Assembly: GCA_037893245.1 (NCBI GenBank)
Contig: JBAIAA010000253.1
Span: 124,001-188,000 of the forward strand
DNA from: Crossaster papposus
Taxonomy: Eukaryota; Echinodermata; Asteroidea; Velatida; Solasteridae
DNA length: 64,000 nucleotides
Direction: 5' to 3'
Shown: positions 11,506 through 21,433 of the stretch, piece after piece
Layout of the letters: each line of letters starts with the position of its first letter
Numbering within the stretch: position 1 is the stretch's first letter
Made by a program: the position numbers and the translations under genes
The notes under the pieces: model-generated
What the model saw: the letters and a program-made list of their open reading frames with translations, nothing else
What the model was told of the DNA's origin: nothing
Databases searched by the model: none

Positions 11506-11605
11506 ACCCAATCCACGCATTGGCCTAGGCGGGGTTCCGATCCGGGTCATAGCGGTGGGAGGCGAGGAAAGAATCGCTACGCCAACCTGACTCCTCCTTC
11601 TTCAT
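11505..11605 (-). repeat. tRNA-like (SINE head) sequence, unit B
   Basis: Duplicate of the 4641 block; its B-box is degraded relative to unit A. Confidence 0.45.
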
Positions 11606-11744
11606 GTACTTAGCATGTACAACCGTTCCCCGATTTAGGTACGGGTAAGCGCGGGTGACTATTCGAACACGCTGAAAATTACCTTTAACTTTAATAGGCA
11701 TGCATCCGTATTTCATAGCGTCTGAATTGATGCTACTCACACCT

Positions 11745-11955
11745 GGGGTCAATTTCATAGAGCTGCTAAGCACAACAATTTGCTTAGCATTAACATTTGT
11801 CCTTAGCAAAAACAAGGTAAAAACAGACCAAATTGTCACGTGGTTTTTATTGTTTTCGATTGACAATCAGCTGGGATTCGGCTTAGCAGGAAAAACCCGT
11901 ATAATTTTGGCTGATAACCTGCTGAGCACATTTTTGTGCTTAGCAGCTCCTGCCC
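11745..11955. mobile_element. GGGGCCAATTTCAT palindromic MITE, copy c (unit B)
   Basis: Counterpart of copy a, with about 30 bp deleted near its right arm. Confidence 0.62.
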
Positions 11956-13056
11956 ACAACCCATTATATTATACACGCTGTCAAGTTTTACAATTCAAAC
12001 ACACGATAAGAAGGAAATGCCATCTCTAACCTTGAAATAATCATAATTATTATCAGCAGATTGAACTGATTTTCGTCATGATTTCTCGTGTTTTTAATTA
12101 GCAACGAAAAATAATATCTTATTTTGAAGAAACCCTGTGCTTGTTTCGAAGCTAAATACTTACTCACGGCCTGGGCAATTTTCTACACGAGAGGGCCGTT
12201 CAAGAAGACAGTTAGTAATAAACCCGATTGCTTTTTTTACTCCCTATTATCTACAAACATAAAAAATATAAATCTACTATTTCCAAACACCAATATGCAA
12301 AGCTAAGCCAAGACCTGGTTTTAGTAGCATGAAACGACTGGAAATATCCCTATTTGCCCTGGATGAGATGCCACTCCATAGCAGGTTACTCCCCAACTAT
12401 TGCCGGTATTACAGTGGAACCCAGATATAAACGAACAACACGCGATTAACTTCTTACGCGTTTTGCGATTGGTGTCTTGCAAAATTAACGCGGTTCTGCG
12501 TGTTCATTGTGCGTCACGGTATAAATCGACATTGTTTTATGTTTCTCACGCCTTGTGCACGAGGAAGTCACTATAAACTATATCTCGTGTAGCGGTTCTT
12601 GTATTTTTCAAGGCACTTAGGCAACGACCCAGTTTGCCCTCAGCCTTGCGCTATGGTTAAATAATCCACAAGTCAAGAACATTTGGCGATGACAACAAAA
12701 ACGTTAAAGGAAACATGTAATAAGGTTTTTTTTTGCTTAAATCAATAAAGTATCATATTGACAACAACATTATGTGTGAGGTTGTGTTTATTTTCTGTGA
12801 TAAATGGGAGAAAATAATTTTTGAAAATGTTTAGTCATACCACTCCGCCCCTCAAAGGGAAGCCTCATTAACATAAAACTTCGCGTGGGGTATGACAAAA
12901 ATCGAGGCAGAGAATTGCCTCACTGCGGGGGTGCGCTACCCGGGCCTGGCTTGCATTATGCGCGCATTGCATGCAACAAGTCTTTGTCTACGAGTACGAG
13001 TTTACCATGCCGGTTTTTTATTCTAAATCAGGGTAAAAATACAACTGTTTTCAGTC

Positions 13057-13320
13057 ATGCCGACTAGATGTGTAGCTGCTGGGTGTAGCAAAACTACCAA
13101 GGATGGAGTAAGCCTTCATTTGTTTTCGGCTGATCCTAAACATCGGAGGATTTGGACAGCCAAAGTAAATCTTACCAGAGCGAAGTGGTCCCGCCGGGCC
13201 TAGTCTATTTCGGCCCGATCTGCAGCGACCATTTTGAGCGGTCGTGCTTCGACACTGGTCTGTACAGCAACTTTGGCATGCCCTTAAAAAACATGCTGAA
13301 GTCAGATGCTGTCCTAACGA
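13057..13320 (+). pseudogene. THAP-domain fragment with frameshift
   Basis: From ATG at 13057 the frame reads MPTRCVAAGC, then LHLFSADPKHRRIW, with the first two zinc Cys, the basic region and conserved Trp. It hits TAG at 13201. A one-base shift around 13190-13205 restores ICSDHFERSCF, the second half of the C2CH zinc site (Cys and His), followed by the GMP and DAVLTIF region that closes a THAP fold. The later frame continues into non-THAP sequence. THAP modules bind DNA in transposases and host regulators. Confidence 0.72.
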
Positions 13321-14015
13321 TATTCCAATCGGACGAATCTGTACTGTTTTCGTCAGATTCACTAAAAACCGACGAAGAACTTTCACGATCGTCCATGTTT
13401 AGTCCGCGCCGATTACTGTACATGTACATGTACTTTGTACGGTATCCTTTGCTTTGGACAGCGTGCGTGTGGGTGATCGCGTTTACATGTACATGTACGT
13501 ACGTGTGCACAAGGCGTACGGGATTCGTTCACTCTCGTACACACAACAAATGTGTTTGTTATACCACGGCAATAGATTGTGAATTTTTATTGGTCGAGAA
13601 GCGTTCACGTGACATGCAACAAAAACGCATGTATCCGAGTGTGCCGATGTATGAGCATGGTATGATGAGTGATGTACGCCGAGTACGCGTGGTACATGAG
13701 TTCATGTACCCCACGGGGTACATGAACTTTCTTTTTCCAGGCCGCGGAATCTTTTTTTACACGCTAGCGCATAGCCTGGCCGGCCATTTCTGTGATAAAT
13801 ACCATGGAAGCGACTGATATTAGAGTCTAGCAACGCTGTGTTATATTAGCTGGTACTACGTAAATTGATGTATGTTCCTGTGCGATGTAAACAGGGAACA
13901 GTGAAGTTAGCACTTTCGGCAACGACTAACGACCGCCATTGTTGTTTACACCGGCTTTCGTTTATGCTGTTCGTCTGCTTTTTTTCTGTTCCAATTTTGC
14001 CTTATTTTCTCCGTA

Positions 14016-14189
14016 ATGTCGGCAGACGACAGCATTAAGTCACCTCCAAAGAAGCGATTTATGTCTCGTTCAAAAGAGGAGATCAGAAATTTGATTTTCG
14101 AGCAGGACAGCGCCAGTACGAAGAAAAACACGGAACATTCAGTGCGACTACTTCGGCAATTTTGCACCGCAACGGGAACGGACCCATAA
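14016..14189 (+). CDS. Short open frame, possible captured first exon (57 aa)
   Basis: The frame opens MSADDSIKSPPKKRFMSRSK and contains EEIRNLIFEQDSASTKKNTE before a short Leu/Arg-rich stretch and TAA. A basic start, then an acidic helix with a Ser-Thr-Lys-Lys motif, is reminiscent of the amino ends of Crypton-derived tyrosine-recombinase-like (DUF3504) proteins. That is resemblance by eye only. It lies inside the THAP element and ends just before the 14234-14378 hairpin. It may be a captured exon, element sequence or chance. Confidence 0.3.
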   Translation: MSADDSIKSPPKKRFMSRSKEEIRNLIFEQDSASTKKNTEHSVRLLRQFCTATGTDP

Positions 14190-14233
14190 CAAACAATTCT
14201 TGCCTGCTGTAATCTATTACCGTGGTATAACAA

Positions 14234-14378
14234 AACAATTGTTGCCTGCTGTGATATGGTCCATGGCGTTTTGTACACCCTCGGGGGCAAATGGCACCCT
14301 CGGCTTCGCCTCGGGTGCCATTTTCCCCCTCGGGTGTACAAAACGCCATGGACCATGTCACAGCAGGCAACAATTGTT
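14234..14378. mobile_element. Near-perfect 145-bp palindrome
   Basis: The arms AACAATTGTTGCCTGCTGTG and CACAGCAGGCAACAATTGTT face a tip CTCGGCTTCGCCTCGG. It is nested in the THAP element. A partial third arm (AATTCTTGCCTGCTG) lies just to the left at about 14196. Confidence 0.78.
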
Positions 14379-15793
14379 AAGCGTACGTGGCCACGCGAAC
14401 CCGTCTCGTACCTAGACGTCGCGTACCGACTATCGATAATTTGTCCGGGTTCTGACTCGATTTACGTCACTCATTTTGAGTGGCCGCGAAATTTAAAAAG
14501 GGGGGGTCAATTTCTGGACGGCAAATTACCACACTAAACGTACACTAGAACCAGTTTTGCTTTTTATTCACATTTGATACACATAAATCTATTGATTTAA
14601 AACAAAAAATGCGTAATGAAGATGTTAGACTACATGTTTCCTTTAACGATAGCCAGATTCGAATTACAAACCTTTTGATCCATGGTTCACCTCTCTGTAC
14701 CAACAAGGCTATTGGCGAGTTAGTTGTGGACAGCCGTTCTTTATAGTTCTTTAATGTAGCTGAGTTGCTATTGTTCTTTCTCATGAATAATACATTTACG
14801 CACTGCCCAGCTGCGGAAAAAAAAATCGCGAACCGCTACAACCAATGAAGTATAGGAACTTATCTGGAAGTGACGCATGCACAAGATTATCCAAATTGGA
14901 TGAACTGAGAGGAGCCTAATTGGTAACCAATGTAATATCGTACTGTGTTAGCACTTCAAATTGAGATGGTTATCAGGGTACCCGTGTCTATAAAATGTAC
15001 AACAGATGTGAACAATATTTACAGTTTAATTTACATACAATTTACAACTTCCGACGTTCAAATCGATCCAAACTATTTTCTTACTTACTTTAAAAAAAAA
15101 ACAGTTAGAATCATTTGTGACAAAACTTAAAGGTTATTTAAATTAAAATACACTTTAGTGAGCAAATTTATGTGGTGTGTATTTAAAAAAAATAACAAGC
15201 AAGAGAGTATAATCGTGATTTGACGGTTGCGTACAACGTGTTCGAAATCAGAGTATTATACGAAAGGTTCATATGGAAGGCCTTCCAAAGAAGTACAAAC
15301 GAGAGGAACGTACATGGGTTCATATAGAAAGGTGTGTGTGCACACACACCGTTGGAGGGAAATACGGTACCATTTGAAGACGTGAACACAATGGGAATAT
15401 ACATCTCCACAAGTGTACATGTATCCACAAGGTTTATCACGAAATAGATATATGGATTGACTCAAAATTACTCAAATACTAGGGTTAGGATGTGGGTTAG
15501 GGTTAGTGTTTGGGTTAGGGTATAAGGTTATATTGGGTCGAAATTTCAACCCAGGAAATTATTTGTGGTTGAAAAAAAACCTGTCGATTTTCTAACCATT
15601 TTGTACACGAGAACAAATCGATGTCTACAGATACACAAATGCGAATATGTGTGTCGGTATTATGTGTAACCGTTGTCTCCACAGGGAATACAAAAAAAAT
15701 CAAGGCGCCTTCTCTCGGTCGATCATTTTCTATACCTTTGACTAAATTGTGTATTTTCAAACGCCGAATACGCTTCTCATGGACCTCCAAACA

Positions 15794-16036
15794 GGGGCCA
15801 ATTTCATAAAACATGTAAGCACAAAAATTTGCTTAGCACAAAAATGTCTTGCTCAGTAAAAACAGGTTATCGGCCAAAACTGCACAAGCTTTTCATTCAA
15901 AGCAAAAAAACAGCTGAATACCAGTCACAAACAATAAACATCAACGGAAATGTTGGTTTGTAACCCTGTTTTTTCCAAGGAAGAATTTTCATGCTAAGCA
16001 AATTTTGGTGCTTACACGTTTTATGAAATTGGCCCC
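15794..16036. mobile_element. GGGGCCAATTTCAT palindromic MITE, copy d (unit B)
   Basis: Counterpart of copy b, about 243 bp with intact ends. Confidence 0.78.
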
Positions 16037-16591
16037 TGATATTAAAAGCAAGCGACCAAAAAAAATATTGAATCAAATAATACCTCATGGTAGACGTTGG
16101 CTTTTTGGTATCGCAACATAATTGTAGAGTAAGCATTTAGCTTACCATAATTGTCACTTTGACACTTTGAATGTATCTCATAGGCTGCATACGTTTCGAT
16201 AGACGCGATACCTGAACGTTATAGCCAGTTGAGCCTTTCAGGTAAAAAGTGAGACTTTTCTTGGAAAAAAAAGGTTTTGGTCGTTCGCGTATGATGACAC
16301 TATTGTGTACGCTTGATACCAAAATAAACATTGCACTCTTTGGGTCTGTGATGAGCTGTCGCACACAATATATTGCGAGCCGGGACAATAATAAAGGGTA
16401 GGGTGCGACTGGATGTGAAGTTGAGCAAGTGATGTTTAGGTGCAAATCGTAAGACTCCTAAGGCTCCGTGTCCGTATCGGACATCCGGTGCTATGTACGA
16501 CTAACGCCAGTTGTCTCGTTGTTCACGCGAAACTGTAAAAAGCGACAAATTGTGGGAAAACGCTCATACACAGCTACTGGCACTGCGCATG

Positions 16592-16722
16592 CGTCTCTAT
16601 GCGGCAAGATTGGACCTTGTGCGCATGCCTGAAGTGTAAAATCGGCTCCGGTCTGTAAATAAACAAAAGAGTTTTGCATACAAACGGTCTGAATACAAGT
16701 CATGATAATAACTGCACTCGGC
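16592..16722 (-). other. sGC 3' UTR start between stop and duplication edge
   Basis: About 130 bp of unique sequence between the sGC TAG and the end of duplication unit B. No canonical polyadenylation signal on the minus strand here. Confidence 0.5.
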
Positions 16723-17275
16723 CTAAATAAGGACACACGTTGTGCTGTGCTGCACGTTCGAGTTTCCGGTGCTGCTGACGGGCGACGTGTCACCCTTGTT
16801 CATGTTGGACTTGTAATCGTTCGGCATGCCCGTCCCCTTGTTGTCTGATGAATTATTGTTAATGGGCGGCTTGATCTCGGCTTCGCCCACCGGGCTCTGC
16901 AGATTGGCCCGGTTCTTGCCCTGGTCCGGGAGGTCGTTGTTCACCCTGTTGTCCTTCAGCGACGACGGCGTCCTCCCCTCGTCCAGGATCATCACCACGG
17001 GCACGTCGTGCGTGACCTCTGAACTCCCCCGCGAGTTGTTGACGTTGAGGGCGGCGTTCGTCTCCTTGTGGGGGGCCTTGGGCGAGCTGGAGCCCTCCAC
17101 CACGCGCCGCTGCGAGCCGTGCGGGTTGGGCGCATCCAGGGTGTCTCGCTCCACGCGGCCCGAGAGCCCAGAGCGCGGCCGGTCCTTCTCCAGGTTGACT
17201 GGGGTGTAGTTTGGGGAAATCAGTGTCCGTGGACCTCCGGTCTCGAAAGAGCCGCGCGGTCCCCTGCTAATTGCA
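16723..17275 (-). CDS. Gyc88E: sGC exon 12: polar C-terminal tail, CaaX-type end, stop
   Basis: This terminal exon encodes residues 665-847 and a TAG stop. The tail is low in hydrophobics and rich in Asn, Ser, Pro and Gly, so probably disordered; no domain is recognisable. It ends HSTTCVLI, a Cys-aliphatic-aliphatic-Ile box suited to prenylation. The acceptor is TGTTTTTGCAG. A second in-frame AG lies 12 nt downstream. GC content exceeds the surrounding sequence. No AATAAA or ATTAAA was seen on this strand within about 700 bp after the stop, so the 3' end is undefined. Confidence 0.88.
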
Positions 17276-20200
17276 CTGCAAAAACAGGGGAGACAAAGTA
17301 AACAACAAATTAACACCTGGCGTCAACTTCATTTGCTAGCAGCAAGAGCCGTTTACCAGAGTTGTATTTGAGTCCCCGCAATTCCCCACAAGTCCCTGCA
17401 GGTCCACCACAAGTCCTTCAGTCTTACATCAAGTCACTATAGCTATTCAGATGAACTGTTAACAAAAGCATTCCTTTGTCATTGTTCAACCAGTTACTTG
17501 CGACTGGTTTTATGATAAGACTTGTGACTGGACTTGTGAAAAGCCTTCCAGGGACTCGAATACAACACTGTCGTTTACTCAGCATAAGAACACACATTAA
17601 AGTTATAGCAACCAGCACTGCAAGTGGCAGACTTTAAACTTGGTGTGAATATCAACAAGTGAAAACGTGGTGTCATATTTGATTTAAAAAAGGCAATGTC
17701 AACAACGAAACAAATGACACCACGTCATCAATTTCATTGTCGCCATAGTCCGCATAAGTAAATAGTCTGCAACGCATAGTCTGCAACGCGCGTGCAAGTA
17801 GAACAGACGCAAAAAACTTACGCGCATCATGCCAGTTAAAATCATCTGCATCGGATACGTTACGCGCACGCGAATGTTTTGCGCTGTTTGCACAAAAACA
17901 AAGCCAAAGTGGAAACGCTCATTTGCTTATCGTGCGTTTCAGTTTTGATCGTATCGGCTTCGGTAACTTACTGTATAGAATACAAACGCAGATATGCAAA
18001 TAGCCGTAAAAAAGCCGTACAAAGTTTCGAGTTTTCCCATAGGTTTGTGCACAAACATGGATGCGCCCATATCCAGCAGGCATCACTTTGTACATCGAGC
18101 CAGTGCTCTAGTAATTTAATATAGCTCTATAACTACAACCTAATTGGGTCCTTCCATCAGGTTTGGATACGGCGAGGTATTTATCCATGCATATCTTTAA
18201 AAGTAATATCATTACGTTGATTCAGGTATTTATGTAACATCCGTATTTGGGTGTGGAATATGTTTTAACGGTTTTGAAATCATGTAAAAAAATTTTTTTA
18301 CACAAATATGATTACAAAAAAAGGTGTCATTCGGACCATGTTCGGACGTAACATTGACACGGTATCACATCCAAATGCTCAAAATTCACATCCTCGGCTG
18401 TGGATGTGAAACTAGTGGATGTGAATTTGAATCTTAACGACTTAACCCAGGATGTGAACTTGGACTGAAGAAGTGAATTTTGAGCAATTGGATGTGATTG
18501 TTAAAATCATTTGTTGAAATCAATGACTTTGTCCGCTTTGAATGTACAATAACATCATGCCCCCTCCTAGTGTTACGCCCTCAAGAGTTTGGTACTTTTA
18601 GATACCTTCTGAGTGACTCCGTTGACGAGTTGAGCGAGCTCCTGGAGGCGTTCATCTGCTCGTCCCCAGATAAACCAAAGGGCGTATCAGTGTCATCCAC
18701 CGCCTCCTTCCCCATTAAAAAGAAAGTCTTCATGTGGCCTTTGCCCTGGGAAATAAGAGGCGTATTAACCGTGAGTACGAAGTTAAAGAGATCTTACACA
18801 TAAAGGAGAATACACGTTTGTTTATGGTGTAAATCGAGAAGTTTCCTTTGTTCCTCTCGAAAATTTCCTTTGTTTGTACTATAACTTTTTCCGACGGCTC
18901 TTATTGGTTTTGTACACGAATCTCAATCGAGGTCGTCCTCGATTCTAACCCTAACCCCAATTCACCTTCGTGTCGCCAGGTATGTGTCCTCCATTTACAC
19001 CATAAACAAACGCAAACCTCTGTGTGTATGTTTATGGAGGAAGGAATCCTCCATGGTTTGTTCAAAAGGAAACACAATAGGGCATCATCGGTCGTTATAA
19101 CCCTGCCGTGGACAGAAGCACAATAGGCGAACGATAATTCCGTTCAGTCTACGGGCGTTCGTATTTTGTTGAATTTTGTTCTCTGTCGTTAAACTCAGCG
19201 TACGATAAGTAAATGAGATTAGCTTATAGTACATGAACAAAGAAAAACACAATAGAATATCATCGATCGTTATAACCCTGTCGAAGACAGAAGCACAATG
19301 GGCGAACAATAGATCCTTTCAGTCCTCGGGTGCATTCGTCTTTTGTAGAATTTTGTCCTTTGTCGTTAAAACATTTTAAACGGAAGTCACTAACAAATAA
19401 CAAGTGTAGCGGTTCTTGTTGTACTTTTCAAGGTACTTATGTACCCTAACCCGGTTTTCCTTTCAACCTTGTTTTATGGTTAAAATAACCCATCAAACAG
19501 TTTGTCGAAGAAAAAGACACACGTTAACGATAGTCGGATTCGAACCACAGACCTTTCGATCCATATCTCTCCTCTAAGCTATTGGCGAGTTGGTTGAAGA
19601 ACCGGTCTGTATAATTCTATATAGTTCTTTAATGTATATGAGTTGCCATTGCTCTTTCTCATGAATTGACATTCACGCACCACCCATCTCCTTAAAAAAA
19701 AATCGCGAACCGCTACATCGGTTGTTATTATTAAGTGTTTTCCATTTTAAACGGACACTTGCACTAGTTATATCTAAAACCGAAATGGCCGGATCACCTT
19801 GACCTCCGTCTTCATCGGCCTCTCCAGTAGGATGTAGTACGGCCACTTATGCAGGTAGTCCCGCGTGGACTCGCTGAGGTGTATCCTCATGGCTTCGCCC
19901 GTCGACTCCATACGCGAGGCGGTGTTGACCGTGTCGCCGAACAGGCAGTAGCGGGGCATCTTCAGGCCGACCACACCGGCAACGACCATCCCCGAGTGGA
20001 TACCTGCGAGCCGAAATAAAAGATTAAACAGGTGCTCCAAACGATACCACAATTATCCTGGTTTTAGGCCGTGTCCGAAACGGGCTTCTAGAGCTACGGC
20101 TACGTCTATTATCAGCCTGCTCACGCGTTATCGTAATGGGCGAACACCTAGATAATAACCATACAGACAAGACATTCGGACGCGGCCTCTTAAGTGTGCC

Positions 20201-21402
20201 ACGGCACTAACATTGTTAGTCGTTTTTTTTGTATTTTTTTGTATTTTTGTTATTATTCTGTCATCTTTCAGTACAAAAATGTCATACTCCAGCTATTCCC
20301 AGTTCGAAAACTTTGCCAAATAAAGTATTAGATGGATCTATTCGGATACCTTTATGCCTTGCACATAACTTGGGATAAGTTGTTTAGTACAACTGATATT
20401 AGCTGATATTACACATAAGCACTTCACTCCCGAAACAAGCTAGAGTTTGTTCAGTTTGAAAGTAAAGTCAAAACACAGATCTCTCATACGTTGTTAGCAA
20501 AAAACTAACTGCATTTCATTAAAGCGTGTTTGTAGAAGGGTGCACAACTTGCGACCGTACAGGTACCGATAATTATTAATTATTGTACAGATTGAGAAAC
20601 TACTCGTCCTGAATCCAACTTTATAGTCCTGTCTCTGGATCGTGGATGTTTGCATGTAGTTGACAATTATTTATAGGCTACATCATCTAATCATATATTT
20701 TTTGTTTTGTTATTTATTTCCCAAAACTAAGCTTAGGCTCCGTTTTCGGCTTCATCACCATTGCCAAACTGCATGAACGAAGCCAAAGACGAAGACGAAG
20801 CTGGGGTTTGGTAAACGGCCCTTTTCTCTCGTCGGAGTTTCCCCCATGCACTGTGACTTTAATACCGATTCTAATCTGCAACGACTGTCCTGTAGATGGG
20901 TCCTTTAGGGAGCCGATGTCTCTCTTCATCGATAACGCCATCTCGGCAACGCGCACCGCGTGGTACTTCGTTGCTGTCGGGGCACCGGCGACGATCATGT
21001 AGGCGTCCCCTATGGTTTCGACCTGCAGTTCAGCAAAGTTGACGAAATAGAACAATAACTCGTTTTAAAATACCCCCCTGGGCTGCTGAGCAAAGTTTAT
21101 TTCATTGCAAAAAAACCACGAAACTCCCGAGAAAAACCCCGGTAGTATCGATGTACATGTATTACGTAATTTCAGAGGAAAGTGGCCAGAAATCACCTCA
21201 GAGTATCTAGAATTCAAATTCTTCCGGGGCCCTTCAGTGGGCACCGGACCCCCGCCGTTATTGGAGTCAAGTTTGGTAGGTGAAGGGTACAGCCCTCCTC
21301 CCCTAAATTAAAAGCTAGATCCGCCTCTGGATATCATACATTGCACATAATTATGCTCTGATAGTATACTTCGAACTATTGCACATAAATATATTTTATT
21401 TT

Positions 21403-21433
<31 letters not shown>

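Larger units (their letters stand above)
12708..14642. mobile_element. 1935-bp TTAA-flanked element with THAP remnant (Kolobok-like)
   Basis: Both ends read AGGAAACATGTA inward and are flanked by TTAA (12704-12707, 14643-14646). Unit A shows the single uninterrupted TTAA at 5851-5854. TTAA target duplications together with a THAP domain point to the Kolobok superfamily. Inside are a frameshifted THAP frame (13057-13320), a 57-codon frame (14016-14189) and a 145-bp palindrome (14234-14378). No catalytic transposase domain was found, so it is non-autonomous or decayed. Confidence 0.8.
12588..14840 (-). mobile_element. tRNA-headed TIR element, copy 2 (unit B, split by THAP element)
   Basis: Same ends as copy 1. 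It is interrupted at TTAA by the 12708-14642 element; the two remaining parts join exactly to the unit A sequence. Confidence 0.7.
9544..16591. repeat. Tandem segmental duplication, unit B
   Basis: Direct repeat of unit A. It contains the 1935-bp TTAA-flanked insertion (12708-14642) that unit A lacks. Without insertions both units are about 5.1 kb. Its right end lies about 130 bp from the sGC stop codon, so the duplicated segment may include part of the sGC 3' UTR. No exon of either gene is recognisable inside it. Confidence 0.85.
17276..18605 (-). other. sGC intron 11
   Basis: 1330 bp. Holds the CAAGTCC element (17358-17571) and a partial CACTAGGAATGGGC element (18361-18578). Nothing else recognised. 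Confidence 0.7.

Noticed and set aside
13152-13817. 221-aa open frame as a complete gene
   Set aside because: Only its early part matches the second half of a THAP domain. The start is not conserved and the rest is compositionally simple (TACATG-type repeats), within a transposon.
13946-14356. 136-aa minus-strand frame
   Set aside because: It runs through the 145-bp palindrome and is antisense to the 14016-14189 frame; no family resemblance.
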